From assembly GCF_900458895.1 (NCBI RefSeq), contig NZ_LR962863.1, forward strand, positions 2,418,001 to 2,482,000: 64,000 bases of DNA, given 5' to 3'. A program made the translations under genes and the position numbers. Positions 50,271-59,557 of the stretch are shown piece by piece (positions within the stretch are counted from its first letter, which is position 1; each line of letters begins with the position of its first letter). A model generated the notes under the pieces. That model was not told the origin of the DNA, made no database searches, and was given only the letters and a program-made list of their open reading frames with translations. The DNA comes from Staphylococcus schleiferi (GTDB lineage: Bacteria; Bacillota; Bacilli; Staphylococcales; Staphylococcaceae).

Positions 50271-51542
50271 TTATTTCACATTTTCATCATTTTGTTGAGA
50301 GTTAATACCATTAAAAAATAAATTCAAGAGAATTGCTGATATTGTGCCTAAAACAATCCCATTTTGCGTAAACCATGCAAATTGGTCACCAAGTGCTTTA
50401 AACGCTTCAGGTACTGCTGTGATACCTGCACCTAGACCCACCGATATTGCAATAATCAACAAATTATTCTGATTTTTAAAGTCAATATCATTGAGAATAC
50501 GTACACCGTATGCCATGACCATACCGAACATTGCCAACATCGCACCGCCCAGTACAGAGAGTGGAATAATATTAGCCAATGCGCCAAGTTTAGGGATACA
50601 GCCACAAATAACTAATAAAATAACCATGCCGTAAATGACATCATTTTTCTTAACACCTGAAAGAGATACAAGACCCACGTTTTGAGAATAAGCAGTGTAC
50701 GGAAATGCATTGAAGATAGCGCCTAAAGTAATCGCCATACCTTCTGCCATATAACCTTTTCTAAAGTCTTTACGTTCAAGTTTCTTACCAGTAATTTTAC
50801 TTAAAGCATGGTAAACACCTGTCGATTCAATCAAGCTCACTAATGCGACGATGAAAAAGACTAATGTTGCACCAAAGTCAAAAGAAAATCCTGTAAATCT
50901 GAACGGCTTAGGTAATTCAAACCAATGGGCTTGTCCTACTTGAGCTACATTAATTAATCCGAATACACTTGCCAAAATAGTACCTAAAATTAAGCCTAAT
51001 AAAATGGCAATGGATTTTAAGAAACCACGCGCAAAACGTTGTAAAATCAAAATAATAATGAGCGTCGCAAAACCGAGTAAAATATGTTTTGGATCACCAT
51101 AATCTTTTGCACCTTGACCCCCTGCAATATAATTCATTGCAACAGGCATCAAAGTAATCCCAATAATTGTCACAACACTTCCAGTTACAACAGGTGGAAA
51201 TAGTTTTACGAGTGAAGCAAAAAAGGGTGCAATTAAAATAACTAATAAACCAGACAGAAAGAGTGACCCATATAAAACGTCAATACCTTTCGTTTGTCCG
51301 ATTAAGATCATAGGTGCAACCGCAGTAAAGGTACATCCTAAAACAACAGGCAATCCGATACCGATACCTCGATAAACTTGTAAAAATGTCGCTACACCAC
51401 ACATAAAAATATCGACTGTGACAAGATACGCAATTTGTTCATTTGTAAAATGCAAGCTTGTCCCAACAATAATCGGAACAAGAATCGCCCCTGCATACAT
51501 CGCTAATAAATGTTGTAAACTTAATAAAAATCGCTTCATCAT
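50271..51542 (-). CDS. pbuX: Xanthine permease
   Basis: 423-residue NCS2 nucleobase:cation symporter with about 14 helices. The family motif region around VALVSLIESTGVYHALSKITG and NAFPYTAYSQNVGLVSLSGVKK is clear. Overlaps the xpt stop by four bases and is co-regulated by the guanine riboswitch. Confidence 0.95.
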   Translation of the reverse strand: MMKRFLLSLQHLLAMYAGAILVPIIVGTSLHFTNEQIAYLVTVDIFMCGVATFLQVYRGIGIGLPVVLGCTFTAVAPMILIGQTKGIDVLYGSLFLSGLLVILIAPFFASLVKLFPPVVTGSVVTIIGITLMPVAMNYIAGGQGAKDYGDPKHILLGFATLIIILILQRFARGFLKSIAILLGLILGTILASVFGLINVAQVGQAHWFELPKPFRFTGFSFDFGATLVFFIVALVSLIESTGVYHALSKITGKKLERKDFRKGYMAEGMAITLGAIFNAFPYTAYSQNVGLVSLSGVKKNDVIYGMVILLVICGCIPKLGALANIIPLSVLGGAMLAMFGMVMAYGVRILNDIDFKNQNNLLIIAISVGLGAGITAVPEAFKALGDQFAWFTQNGIVLGTISAILLNLFFNGINSQQNDENVK

Positions 51543-52120
51543 TCTGTATCTCCTACTAGAGTTACTTTATTCCCCTTTAATGAAGCAACTTGGCATAACG
51601 ATGATACAGTTAAGCCTGCCTCTTCTAATCGTGAACGTCCTTGTTGAAAACTCTTTTCTACTAGAATTCCCACACCCACTGTTGTCGCTCCTGCTTGCTC
51701 AACCAAACGATGTAAGCCTAATGCAGCTTCTCCATTGGCTAAAAAGTCATCAATAATCAATACTCTATCTTCTGGAGATAAAAACTCTTCAGAGATAATC
51801 ACTGTATTCGTTTTGTTTTTAGTGAATGAATGTACATCTGTTTGATAGTACCCTGCATTTAATGTGCTTGGTTTCGCTTTTTTGGCAAACAAACAAGGAA
51901 CGGTAAAACGATGCGCTGCCATAATGGCCGGTGCAATCCCTGATGCTTCAATCGTCAAAATTTTAGTCACACCTTGATCTGCGAACTGATCATGAAACGT
52001 TTGACCTATGTCATACATCAAGCCAGCATCGATTTGATGATTTAAGAATCCATCGACTTTGAGAATCTTTTCATCAATGACAACACCATCTTCAATGACC
52101 TTTTTTCTTAATGCGTCCAC
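51539..52120 (-). CDS. xpt: Xanthine phosphoribosyltransferase
   Basis: Converts xanthine and PRPP to XMP (salvage). 193 residues; PRPP-binding motif VLIIDDFLANGEA near 125-137, EASGIAPAIMAA. Start codon GTG at 52120, seven bases after GAGGAGG. First gene of the operon. Confidence 0.96.
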   Translation of the reverse strand: MDALRKKVIEDGVVIDEKILKVDGFLNHQIDAGLMYDIGQTFHDQFADQGVTKILTIEASGIAPAIMAAHRFTVPCLFAKKAKPSTLNAGYYQTDVHSFTKNKTNTVIISEEFLSPEDRVLIIDDFLANGEAALGLHRLVEQAGATTVGVGILVEKSFQQGRSRLEEAGLTVSSLCQVASLKGNKVTLVGDTE

Positions 52121-52134
52121 TCCTATTCCTCCTC

Positions 52135-52186
52135 GATAAAAATGATATCAAAAATACCCAAAACTAAAGAATGAGGTTTTAGGTAT
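52135..52186 (-). terminator. Riboswitch-controlled terminator before xpt
   Basis: Stem ATACCtAAAAC / GTTTTGGGTAT (52154-52186) followed on the minus strand by TTTTTGATATCATTTTT. Forms the off state of the guanine riboswitch. Confidence 0.75.
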
Positions 52187-52317
52187 ACGAGTAATAGTCA
52201 TACAGTTGTAAAATGGCGCTATAACAGGTGTCTAACCCATGTATTGTTTGACAATTCAAAAATATGCAAATAGCAGAATTGAAAGGATACATTAAGCACG
52301 CTACATCGATGTACCAT

Positions 52318-52390
52318 TACTCATAGTCATGTCGTTTAAGGCAACATGGTAGAAACTTCTAAAGCCGTATTCTTCAGATTATATGAGCTT
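52318..52390 (-). promoter_or_regulatory. Guanine riboswitch (purine aptamer) of the xpt operon
   Basis: On the minus strand: P1 strand CTCATATAATC, the conserved core GTTTCTACC, then CCTTAAACG and the closing GACTATGAG. The C before TAT in the last element is the guanine/xanthine-specifying base (adenine riboswitches have T). It lies about 200 bases upstream of xpt with a terminator in between. Confidence 0.95.
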
Positions 52391-52406
52391 GATAAATTAT
52401 CTACTG

Positions 52407-52435
52407 ATAATAGCAAATTTAACCCTCTTTCGCAA
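52407..52435 (-). promoter_or_regulatory. Promoter of the xpt operon
   Basis: TTGCGA (52430-52435), 17 bases, TATTAT (52407-52412) on the minus strand, starting transcription just ahead of the aptamer. Confidence 0.65.
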
Positions 52436-52524
52436 TAGCATCATCTTAAATCCATTGTATTCAGAAATTTATGGAAATTCGTTGCGTAAAGTAATGTTTA
52501 GGCGCATAATAGCATTATAAAACC

Positions 52525-52550
52525 GTTTATAGAACGGAGTATGAGGGTAG
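52525..52550 (+). promoter_or_regulatory. SigB-type promoter
   Basis: GTTTAT (52525-52530), 14 bases, GGGTAG (52545-52550), close to the SigB consensus GTTTAA-N12-15-GGGTAT. 37 bases before the start of a general stress protein gene. Confidence 0.8.
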
Positions 52551-52586
52551 TGTAATTACAAAACACGATCGGGAGGCGTCACACAT

Positions 52587-53012
52587 ATGGCACTATATAA
52601 AGTAGAAAAATATAAAGTTGCACGTACAGAAGATGATGCAATTCAATACGTTGATTTACTATTAAAAGAAGGTCTAAAAGAAAACGAAATTGTGGTATTA
52701 AGCAGAGAAAAATTGAAAACAGATCGATTCAATGATTCACAAATTCAACACAAATCGACTAATGGAACAGTCAGCGATAAATTTATGCGCTTTTTTATTG
52801 GTGAAGATGCGGAAGAGGCCGCTCTGTCTAAATATAATTTCTCTGAACATGAGCGAGAAGACCTTAAACAAGACATCGTAAACAATAAAATCATAGTGAT
52901 TGCGCAAAGAGTTGATCACGAATGCAATGAGGTTCCAGAAAACAATGCTGCATATCAAACACCAGACGATGACAAACATGCTCCTTCTGAACATAAAGGG
53001 GACATTGAATAA
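52587..53012 (+). CDS. General stress protein 17M (YflT-domain)
   Basis: 141 residues. YflT domain over residues 1-105 (KVARTEDDAIQYVDLLLKEGLKENEIVVLSRE), followed by an acidic, disordered tail (VPENNAAYQTPDDD). Homologous to Bacillus general stress proteins. The SigB-type promoter immediately upstream fits. GGGAGG ribosome site. Molecular function unknown. Confidence 0.88.
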   Translation: MALYKVEKYKVARTEDDAIQYVDLLLKEGLKENEIVVLSREKLKTDRFNDSQIQHKSTNGTVSDKFMRFFIGEDAEEAALSKYNFSEHEREDLKQDIVNNKIIVIAQRVDHECNEVPENNAAYQTPDDDKHAPSEHKGDIE

Positions 53013-53061
53013 ATCAAACACTGCGTTCTATTAATACTGAATGACTTCATAATCATTTGAT

Positions 53062-53136
53062 GGGGACGGGAATATGAGATAGATGTGGAAATCTATAGAA
53101 ACATGAGATTTCCATACACACTCTCTCCTGTTCCCT
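53062..53136 (+). terminator. Long hairpin after the stress gene
   Basis: GGGACGGGA pairs with the region TCCTGTTCCC, with an inner TGGAAATCT/AGATTTCCA stem. T-run is weak, so terminator function is probable but not certain. The rest of the 307-base gap (53013-53319) shows nothing else. Confidence 0.55.
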
Positions 53137-53319
53137 TATTGTTTATCTTTTGTTTTGACACCACAGTCAGTCATGATGAGTCCAGCTTAGTCATCTGTTT
53201 TATCTAATGATACAGTCACAACTGACTCCCTCACCTAGCTATTGTATTGATACATCATTGCAATGACCCTATATACTTGCAAGAATAAACGAGAGTTAAC
53301 TTAAAAGAGGTGACGTAAC

Positions 53320-53994
53320 ATGAACTTTGTACATATTAAATCTACGCATGATCGTTGGTATGAGCCAGCAATAGCATTCTATAAAAATAAATTAGACCAT
53401 CTAGTAACAGAAGATGCGTCTGTTTTTGCGCGTTCACTCAAAACAGATAAAACCCAACACGACTTTGTATTTATTGTTGGTATTGAGGACGACGCCATTG
53501 TAAGCTTGGCGACAGCCCACTATGAAGCGACGACAAATGTCGGCTTTATTGTTTATCTTCTTGCACAACATAGTCAAGATTGTGAGGCCTGCTTGAAAAC
53601 GACTTTAGAACAGATTGAGTATGAGTTGAATCGTATATCTAACCATCTTCACGGTCGAGATGTTAATTTCTTTATGTTTGAATCTACATTTGAATCTAAC
53701 GATGTTGATGAAGAAACAGCAAAAAAAATTAACTTCCGTCGTCACTTTTTAGTAGATAACGGTTACGAAAAGCAAACTGAAATTACATACTTACAACCTT
53801 CATTAGATCGTAACGGTAAGCCCATCCCTTTAGATTTATATGTGAAAGGCAATATTCCTTTAACTAAGGATATTTTTGGTACAAGTGTTAAATCCTGCTA
53901 CATTTTAAAATATGTTTATGCGAATCAAATACCACGAAGTATCATTTATCCATTACTTGTTAAAATGGGTTTACGCAAAGAACATCGCCCATAA
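53320..53994 (+). CDS. Protein of unknown function, possible GNAT-like fold
   Basis: 224 residues, soluble. N-terminal half reads like an acetyltransferase (DDAIVSLATAHYEATTNVGFIVYLLA, then LKTTLEQIEYELNRISNHL and FRRHFLVDNGYEKQTEITYLQPSL), but the acetyl-CoA loop Q/RxxGxG/A is not evident. AAAGAGGTG ribosome site. Conserved neighbour in staphylococci as far as I recall; function unknown. Confidence 0.7.
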   Translation: MNFVHIKSTHDRWYEPAIAFYKNKLDHLVTEDASVFARSLKTDKTQHDFVFIVGIEDDAIVSLATAHYEATTNVGFIVYLLAQHSQDCEACLKTTLEQIEYELNRISNHLHGRDVNFFMFESTFESNDVDEETAKKINFRRHFLVDNGYEKQTEITYLQPSLDRNGKPIPLDLYVKGNIPLTKDIFGTSVKSCYILKYVYANQIPRSIIYPLLVKMGLRKEHRP

Positions 53995-54105
53995 GACCTT
54001 GAAATCAATGCTTAAAGCCGTTAAAATAATGAGAGAGGCAGACTGACGGGTCACTGAACGCACACTTCCGTACGTCTAAAAAGAAGAGAAAGGATCTAAT
54101 GATAT

Positions 54106-54705
54106 ATGCTGACAAAAGAATTTGCCCAAAGATCAGGCTTAAGTGAAAAGCAAGTACGTAAAATCGTACAGCATCTTGAAGAACGTGGTTACCATTTAAA
54201 TAAAACCGAATACCGTGGTCGAGAAGCGACTGATTTTAAAGAAGAAGATATTGAATTATTCCAAGAGATAACAGAACGTGTTGCACGTACAAATAGTTAT
54301 GATCTTGCTTTTGAAGAATTAGAACAAGAAAAAGACTTTCTACAAGTTATCGTCAAAGAAGACAAACAGCACTTACCGAGCGATCAACAAGTGCCACAAC
54401 TTATCAATGAATTACGCAATGAAATCAACAAAATGCGTGAAGAACGTCAAATGTTAGGTCAGATGGTCAGCCAAGTTCATCAACAACAAGAAGAATTAAA
54501 AGCGTTACATACCCAATTAAACCAACAACTTGAATCGAATAGTAAGTCTCTGGAATCACTGACAGCCGCACAAAAAGAACAAAGTGAACAATGGAGTCAA
54601 ACGCAACAAAGCATCGAGACTCAAACTAAAGAGCAACAAGCACTTGCGCAATCGATTCAAAACAGTGAAAAGAAAGGCTTCTTCCAACGTTTATTCGGTG
54701 GTTAA
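54106..54705 (+). CDS. MerR-like HTH protein with coiled coil (DUF536/RacA-like)
   Basis: 199 residues. N-terminal winged helix-turn-helix (LTKEFAQRSGLSEKQVRKIVQHLEERGYHLNK), a middle helical part, and a long coiled coil (about 110-185, QMVSQVHQQQEELKALHTQL). C-terminus ends in an amphipathic GFFQRLFGG that may bind membrane. Architecture recalls plasmid DUF536 proteins and Bacillus RacA, which link DNA to the membrane. Role inferred only from layout. Confidence 0.75.
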   Translation: MLTKEFAQRSGLSEKQVRKIVQHLEERGYHLNKTEYRGREATDFKEEDIELFQEITERVARTNSYDLAFEELEQEKDFLQVIVKEDKQHLPSDQQVPQLINELRNEINKMREERQMLGQMVSQVHQQQEELKALHTQLNQQLESNSKSLESLTAAQKEQSEQWSQTQQSIETQTKEQQALAQSIQNSEKKGFFQRLFGG

Positions 54706-54783
54706 AGCCATCCAACCTTTGCGTATCTTGCATATTTCAAATATGAAAGTTACAATAATAAATGAAATCAAATAAAAATTTAT

Positions 54784-54870
54784 ATGCTAGGGGTGCTCGA
54801 GGCGAGCTGAGAAAGAATTTATCTTAACTCTTTGAACCTGAGGTGGTTAGAACCAACGAAGGAAAGCGTA
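54784..54870 (+). promoter_or_regulatory. TPP riboswitch (THI box)
   Basis: Contains the conserved elements in order: AGGGGTGC, GCTGAGA, TTTGAACCTGA, and AACGAAGGAAAGC. Lies about 105 bases upstream of thiO. Thiamine pyrophosphate binding would turn thiO off. Confidence 0.95.
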
Positions 54871-54941
54871 TGATGACAATGAACTTAGTTCAACTCTTTT
54901 TAATGATGATTCAATCATCATTTTTCAATCATATACGTGTT

Positions 54942-54973
54942 CCTCCTGCATCCTTTCATGCAGGAGGCTTTTT
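54942..54973 (+). terminator. Terminator of the TPP riboswitch, contains the thiO ribosome site
   Basis: Perfect 10-bp stem CCTCCTGCAT / ATGCAGGAGG with a six-base loop then CTTTTTT. The AGGAGG in the 3' arm is also the thiO ribosome binding site, so the hairpin can block both transcription and translation. A second palindrome (ATGATGATT/AATCATCAT plus T-run, 54903-54925) lies just before it and could be an alternative structure. Confidence 0.85.
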
Positions 54974-54974
54974 T

Positions 54975-56093
54975 ATGAAACAAACAATTATTATTGGTGC
55001 CGGCGTTATGGGTTTATCCATTGCAAGACAGCTGTCCTCTCAAAACCGGCATATTCGGATTATCGATCGTTATACCCCAAGAATGAATGCATCTTACGCT
55101 GCGGGAGGCATGCTTGGTGCACAGAACGAGTTTTTTGAAGCCAATCCACTGTATCACCTCGCTATGGAAAGTCGTGCAATGATGCCTGAAGTTGCAGCTG
55201 ACCTCGAACAAGAGACTGGAATTAATATTGAATATCAAAAATACGGTTTAATTAAAGTGGCTTCTCAAAAACAAGATATCCAAGCAGTAGAAGCGCAATT
55301 CCAATTTTTACACAGCCAAGATCACACGATTAAACAACTCTCAAAATACGCTCTAAAACAACGTTTCCCCAAACTCGATTCTAATCAAAGTGCTGCTTTT
55401 AAAATCCAAGATGATGGTCAAATTAACGCAAACACCTATACGAAAGCATTAATTGCTTCCGTTATAAAGCGCGACTATATTGAACTCATGACACAGACCG
55501 AAGTCTTAAAAGTTGAACGTCATCACAATGGTTATACAGTCATTACCTCTAAAGGCAACTTTTCAGCAGATGAACTGATTATTGCTGCGGGCGCTTGGTC
55601 GGGGACTTTACTCCAACAACTCCATATCCAATTACCTACTCAACCAGTTAAAGGTGACGTTAAGCTGATTGCCTCTTGTTATAAAGGGTTGAAGGAAACC
55701 ATTTTTAATATGAATGGTTGTTACATCGTACCCAAATTGCCTAATCGTTTCTTAATTGGTGCGACATCAGACTTCGATAGCTGGAGTATTGAAAATGATG
55801 CGAACAACTTGTCATGGTTAGATCAAGAGAGCTTGTCTATGATTCCGCAACTCAAAAATCATCATGTAATCAAAACATGGACGGGCATTCGACCTATCAC
55901 ACCTAACCAAGAGCCAATTATGGGAGAAGTTGAAGACCATCTTTATGTATCCACAGGGCATTATCGAAATGGTATTTTACTCTCACCTATAGCAGGTACG
56001 TTGATGGCAAAATTGATTGACGGCCATGCTAAAGCGAAAGAACAGCTCACCCCCTTTTCACCCAAAATTGCTCAGATAAAAAATAAAGCTTGA
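54975..56093 (+). CDS. thiO: Glycine oxidase ThiO
   Basis: FAD enzyme that oxidises glycine to iminoglycine for the thiamine thiazole ring. 372 residues from ATG 54975, seven bases after AGGAGG; the frame is open upstream to 54843 only because it runs through the riboswitch. FAD-binding GAGVMGLSIARQL (7-19); ADELIIAAGAWSG; C-terminal GIRPITPNQEP and GHYRNGILLSPIAG. Under a TPP riboswitch, which supports the thiamine role, yet thiS, thiG and thiF are not next to it. Confidence 0.92.
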   Translation: MKQTIIIGAGVMGLSIARQLSSQNRHIRIIDRYTPRMNASYAAGGMLGAQNEFFEANPLYHLAMESRAMMPEVAADLEQETGINIEYQKYGLIKVASQKQDIQAVEAQFQFLHSQDHTIKQLSKYALKQRFPKLDSNQSAAFKIQDDGQINANTYTKALIASVIKRDYIELMTQTEVLKVERHHNGYTVITSKGNFSADELIIAAGAWSGTLLQQLHIQLPTQPVKGDVKLIASCYKGLKETIFNMNGCYIVPKLPNRFLIGATSDFDSWSIENDANNLSWLDQESLSMIPQLKNHHVIKTWTGIRPITPNQEPIMGEVEDHLYVSTGHYRNGILLSPIAGTLMAKLIDGHAKAKEQLTPFSPKIAQIKNKA

Positions 56094-56157
56094 TTTTATA
56101 CTTTTTTCCTATTATCCTATTGTATAAGTCGGAATTAAGAAGGAAGCGTATTTTGAT

Positions 56158-57546
56158 ATGTCTGTGTTTTTAACTATTGTTAATTTAATTATTTTTATTT
56201 TCGCTCTTATTGGACTTTGGTTCATGACGAAAAAACATGTTAAATTCCCTAAACGTGTCTTTACTGCACTTGGTTTAGGGATCTTATTAGGCCTTCTACT
56301 CCACCTCATTTATGGTGTTGATAGCAAAGTCACATCAAAAACGACAGAGTGGGTTGGCTTAGTGGGTGATGGTTACATTGCCCTCTTGCAAATGATTGTT
56401 ATCCCATTAATCTTTGTTTCAATTGTTGCTGCTTTTACGAAAATCGATATTGGTGAAAAGTTTGCTAAAATGGGCGGATTGATTTTTGCTTTCCTTATTG
56501 GAACAGTAGCAATCGCAGCAATTATCGGTATTATTTATGCAGTCGTCTTTAATTTAGATGCTTCTAGCATTGACCTCGGTCACGCTGAGAATGCACGTAG
56601 CTCTGAAATTGCAAGTCAGGCTAAAGAATTAACGGCAACGACATTACCTGCTCAAATTTTAGAGTTAATCCCATCTAACCCATTTTTAGACTTTACGGGT
56701 CAACGTGCGACATCTACAATTGCTGTCGTAATCTTTGCCGCTTTTGTCGGCTTTGCCTTTTTACGCGTGACACGTAAACAACCTGAAAATGGTCACACAC
56801 TTAAACGCGGTATCGACGCAGTCTATTCACTTGTAATGGCTATCGTTACATTCGTCTTAAGACTTACACCGTACGGGATTCTAGCAATTATGATGAAAAC
56901 CATTGCGACGAGTGACTTCGCTGCCATTTGGACGCTAGGAAAATTTGTTATCGCATCTTATGCTGCACTCATCACGATGTATATCATTCATATGATTATC
57001 CTTGCTATCATAGGCGTCAACCCAATTCAATATATGAAGAAAACAGCCGAAGTCATTTTATTCGCGTTTACTTCACGTTCAAGTGCCGGTACATTACCAT
57101 TAAATGTTCAAGCACAAACGAACCGTTTAGGCGTGCCTCAAGCCATTGCAAACTTCTCTGGCTCATTTGGCCTTTCGATTGGACAAAACGGTTGTGCGGG
57201 TATCTACCCTGCCATGCTAGCCATTATGGTTGCACCTGTAGCTGGCGTAGAGGTTGATTTTAAATTCCTTGCAACTGTTGTTGTCGTCGTACTCAGCTCA
57301 TTTGGTGTTGCTGGTGTCGGAGGCGGTGCAACATTTGCATCTATCCTTGTACTTTCAGCGTTAAATTTACCAGTTGGACTCGCTGGTGTACTCATCTCTG
57401 TTGAACCTTTAATTGATATGGGACGTACAGCGCTAAATGTTAATGATTCAATGTTAGCAGGTACTGGAACAGCTAAATTAACAAAACAATTAAATGAAGA
57501 AACATTTAATTCAAATCACTATGATGAATTAACACCGCAACATTAA
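56158..57546 (+). CDS. tcyP: L-cystine uptake transporter TcyP
   Basis: 462-residue sodium/proton:dicarboxylate symporter family (DAACS) protein. Helical hairpin motifs are present: SRSSAGTLPLNVQAQ (serine-rich HP1 loop), a GQNGCAGIYPAML segment in TM7-like position and the glycine-rich VAGVGGGATFASILVLSAL. Length and motifs fit TcyP and it holds the same place near nfrA/ahpC as in S. aureus. AGGAAG ribosome site. Followed by a bidirectional terminator. Confidence 0.9.
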   Translation: MSVFLTIVNLIIFIFALIGLWFMTKKHVKFPKRVFTALGLGILLGLLLHLIYGVDSKVTSKTTEWVGLVGDGYIALLQMIVIPLIFVSIVAAFTKIDIGEKFAKMGGLIFAFLIGTVAIAAIIGIIYAVVFNLDASSIDLGHAENARSSEIASQAKELTATTLPAQILELIPSNPFLDFTGQRATSTIAVVIFAAFVGFAFLRVTRKQPENGHTLKRGIDAVYSLVMAIVTFVLRLTPYGILAIMMKTIATSDFAAIWTLGKFVIASYAALITMYIIHMIILAIIGVNPIQYMKKTAEVILFAFTSRSSAGTLPLNVQAQTNRLGVPQAIANFSGSFGLSIGQNGCAGIYPAMLAIMVAPVAGVEVDFKFLATVVVVVLSSFGVAGVGGGATFASILVLSALNLPVGLAGVLISVEPLIDMGRTALNVNDSMLAGTGTAKLTKQLNEETFNSNHYDELTPQH

Positions 57547-57560
57547 TAACATCATAACAA

Positions 57561-57606
57561 AACCCCTTTCAATCTTACGTGTGGAAAAGATTTGAAGGGG
57601 TTTTTG
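57561..57606. terminator. Bidirectional terminator tcyP / nfrA
   Basis: AACCCCTTtCAA pairs with TTGAAGGGGTTTTT; T-runs on both strands. Confidence 0.85.
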
Positions 57607-57654
57607 CTATTACAACTTTATGATTCAGATACTTTCAATTAAAAGTTTGCTGAT

Positions 57655-58410
57655 TTATTTCCTATTAAAACCTGCCATTTGTAACCATTCTTTCATTTCT
57701 GTACGTTGCTTACTGCTCATAAATCTCGCTACTTGTTGTGACCATGTCTCATTGCGCTCACCGTTTGTACGCTGACTATAATATTGTGATACTTCTTGAT
57801 CATATGCCTCTAGCTGTTTTGATAACTGTTCATCATTTTGGGAATACGTATCAATATGAAAAACATGTTCACGTGGCAATCTTGGTTTAGGAGCACCATT
57901 TTCATCATCAGCTGGAACGCCTAATGCCATTCCAAACAATGGAAAAACATGTTCAGGTAGTTTTAATATTTCTCTCACACGTTGTACGTCATTACGTAAT
58001 GAACCTAAATAAACAATGCCGTAACCCATATCCTCTGCAGTCAGTGCAATATTTTGTGCTGCCAACGCTGCATCTACTGTACCTACGAGTAATCCCTCAG
58101 AAGACTCAAAGCTATCTTCCATATCAGCTTCAAGTTTCTCACTAATTAACTGATGACGGTGATAGTCAATCACGAAAACAAGTAAATAACCATTTTCTAC
58201 GACGTAAGGCTGCCCAGAAACTTCTTTTAAAGCTTCTTTCTTTTCAGCATCTTCTATACCAATAATTGATGTTGTCTGTAAATAGCTAGAAGTTGAAGCC
58301 ATTTGCCCTGCTTCAATTAATTTTTCGATTGTGTCTCTACTAATTTGATTTGATTTAAACTTTCTAACTGAGTGATGTCGTTTTGCCAAATCATACACAT
58401 ACTCTGACAT
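57655..58410 (-). CDS. nfrA: NADPH-dependent flavin oxidoreductase (nitroreductase family)
   Basis: 251 residues, FMN nitroreductase fold. Begins RHHSVRKFKSNQIS (FMN phosphate-binding Arg cluster), VDAALAAQNIALTAEDMGYGIVYLGS, and GVPADDENGAPKPRLP. In S. aureus NfrA reduces FMN and shows disulfide/nitro reductase activity during oxidative stress; here, too, it lies beside ahpC. Divergent from ahpC. Confidence 0.9.
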   Translation of the reverse strand: MSEYVYDLAKRHHSVRKFKSNQISRDTIEKLIEAGQMASTSSYLQTTSIIGIEDAEKKEALKEVSGQPYVVENGYLLVFVIDYHRHQLISEKLEADMEDSFESSEGLLVGTVDAALAAQNIALTAEDMGYGIVYLGSLRNDVQRVREILKLPEHVFPLFGMALGVPADDENGAPKPRLPREHVFHIDTYSQNDEQLSKQLEAYDQEVSQYYSQRTNGERNETWSQQVARFMSSKQRTEMKEWLQMAGFNRK

Positions 58411-58836
58411 TTATAAACACTCCTTATCCTTTTTCTATATCCTATCAAAACACTCAAGAAAACGCATGTCCCTTGCATATCATGCATACCCTTAAATCGT
58501 AGAAAAATAACAACAGAAGACATGCTGTATATTAAATTGGTCGTTGTTGATTGAGAGGCTATGTATTTCTGTACTATATAGTTGTAATTGAGAATCAGCG
58601 CCCGTAAATGATATTAGTAAGCATCTTATTCATCGTTCATTTGAATTGTTTAACACTTTTTAGAATAAAATTAATAACGCCTTTATTATCCAATTTCAAG
58701 CCTTTTTCATCATTAAGGTGATACATTTATTAGAATTTAAAGCGCAATTTTTATCGTTTTAATCGCGCTAACACAGGTCGAAACGCTGATTCCACTGTCT
58801 TTCGCAGCGTATGTCCCTTTCAACAATGATATTTAT
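58411..58836. other. nfrA/ahpC intergenic region
   Basis: No gene. Two weak hairpins (GCGC...GCGC near 58741-58768, ACGCTG...CAGCGT near 58790-58810). The regulatory elements of ahpC lie further right; an nfrA promoter was not resolved. Confidence 0.4.
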
Positions 58837-58891
58837 TTGACGGAAAGCATGTTCCATGTCATAATAGCTATTGAGATTAGAATTATTATTA
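58837..58891 (+). promoter_or_regulatory. ahpCF promoter with PerR-like box
   Basis: TTGACG (58837-58842), 17 bases, CATAAT (58860-58865). Just after the expected start of transcription is TTAGAATTATTATTA (58877-58891), one mismatch from the PerR consensus TTANAATNATTNTAA. Peroxide-responsive control as known for ahpCF. Confidence 0.75.
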
Positions 58892-58973
58892 ATAAGGAAT
58901 TATAATTAAGACGAGATGTCTTTAAATTCTAATCTAAAATAATAATGATTCATATAATAGGAGGATTTCGATT

Positions 58974-59543
58974 ATGTCATTAATTGGTAAACAAATCGAG
59001 GAATTTTCAGCACAAGCTTACAACGCAAAAACAGATGAATTTGTTGAAGTTTCACACGAAGACTTAAAAGGTAGCTGGAGTGTTGTTGTATTCTATCCAG
59101 CTGATTTCTCTTTCGTATGTCCAACTGAATTACAAGATGTTCAAGAGCAATATGCGAAATTACAAGAACTTGGTACAAACGTATACTCTGTTTCTACAGA
59201 TACACACTTCGTACACAAAGCTTGGCATGATCACTCAGATGCAATTAGCACATTAGAATACACAATGATTGGTGACCCATCTCAACAAATCACACGTTTA
59301 TTTGATGTATTAGATGAAGAAAAAGGTCTTGCACAACGTGGTACTTTCATCGTTGACCCTGACGGTGTTGTACAAGCTGCAGAAATCAATGCAGACGGTA
59401 TCGGCCGTGACGCAAGCACACTTGTTCACAAAATCAAAGCTGCACAATATGTGCGTGAAAATCCAGGTGAAGTTTGCCCAGCAAAATGGGAAGAAGGCGG
59501 CGAAACTTTAACTCCAGGATTAGACTTAGTCGGTAAAATTTAA
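58974..59543 (+). CDS. ahpC: Alkyl hydroperoxide reductase subunit C (peroxiredoxin)
   Basis: Reduces H2O2, organic peroxides and peroxynitrite. 189 residues, exact normal length. Peroxidatic Cys49 in FSFVCPTE, resolving Cys near 168 in EVCPAKW, and a C-terminal GLDLVGKI tail. AGGAGG ribosome site. Fourteen bases before ahpF. Confidence 0.98.
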   Translation: MSLIGKQIEEFSAQAYNAKTDEFVEVSHEDLKGSWSVVVFYPADFSFVCPTELQDVQEQYAKLQELGTNVYSVSTDTHFVHKAWHDHSDAISTLEYTMIGDPSQQITRLFDVLDEEKGLAQRGTFIVDPDGVVQAAEINADGIGRDASTLVHKIKAAQYVRENPGEVCPAKWEEGGETLTPGLDLVGKI

Positions 59544-59557
59544 GGAGGCTATGCTGC

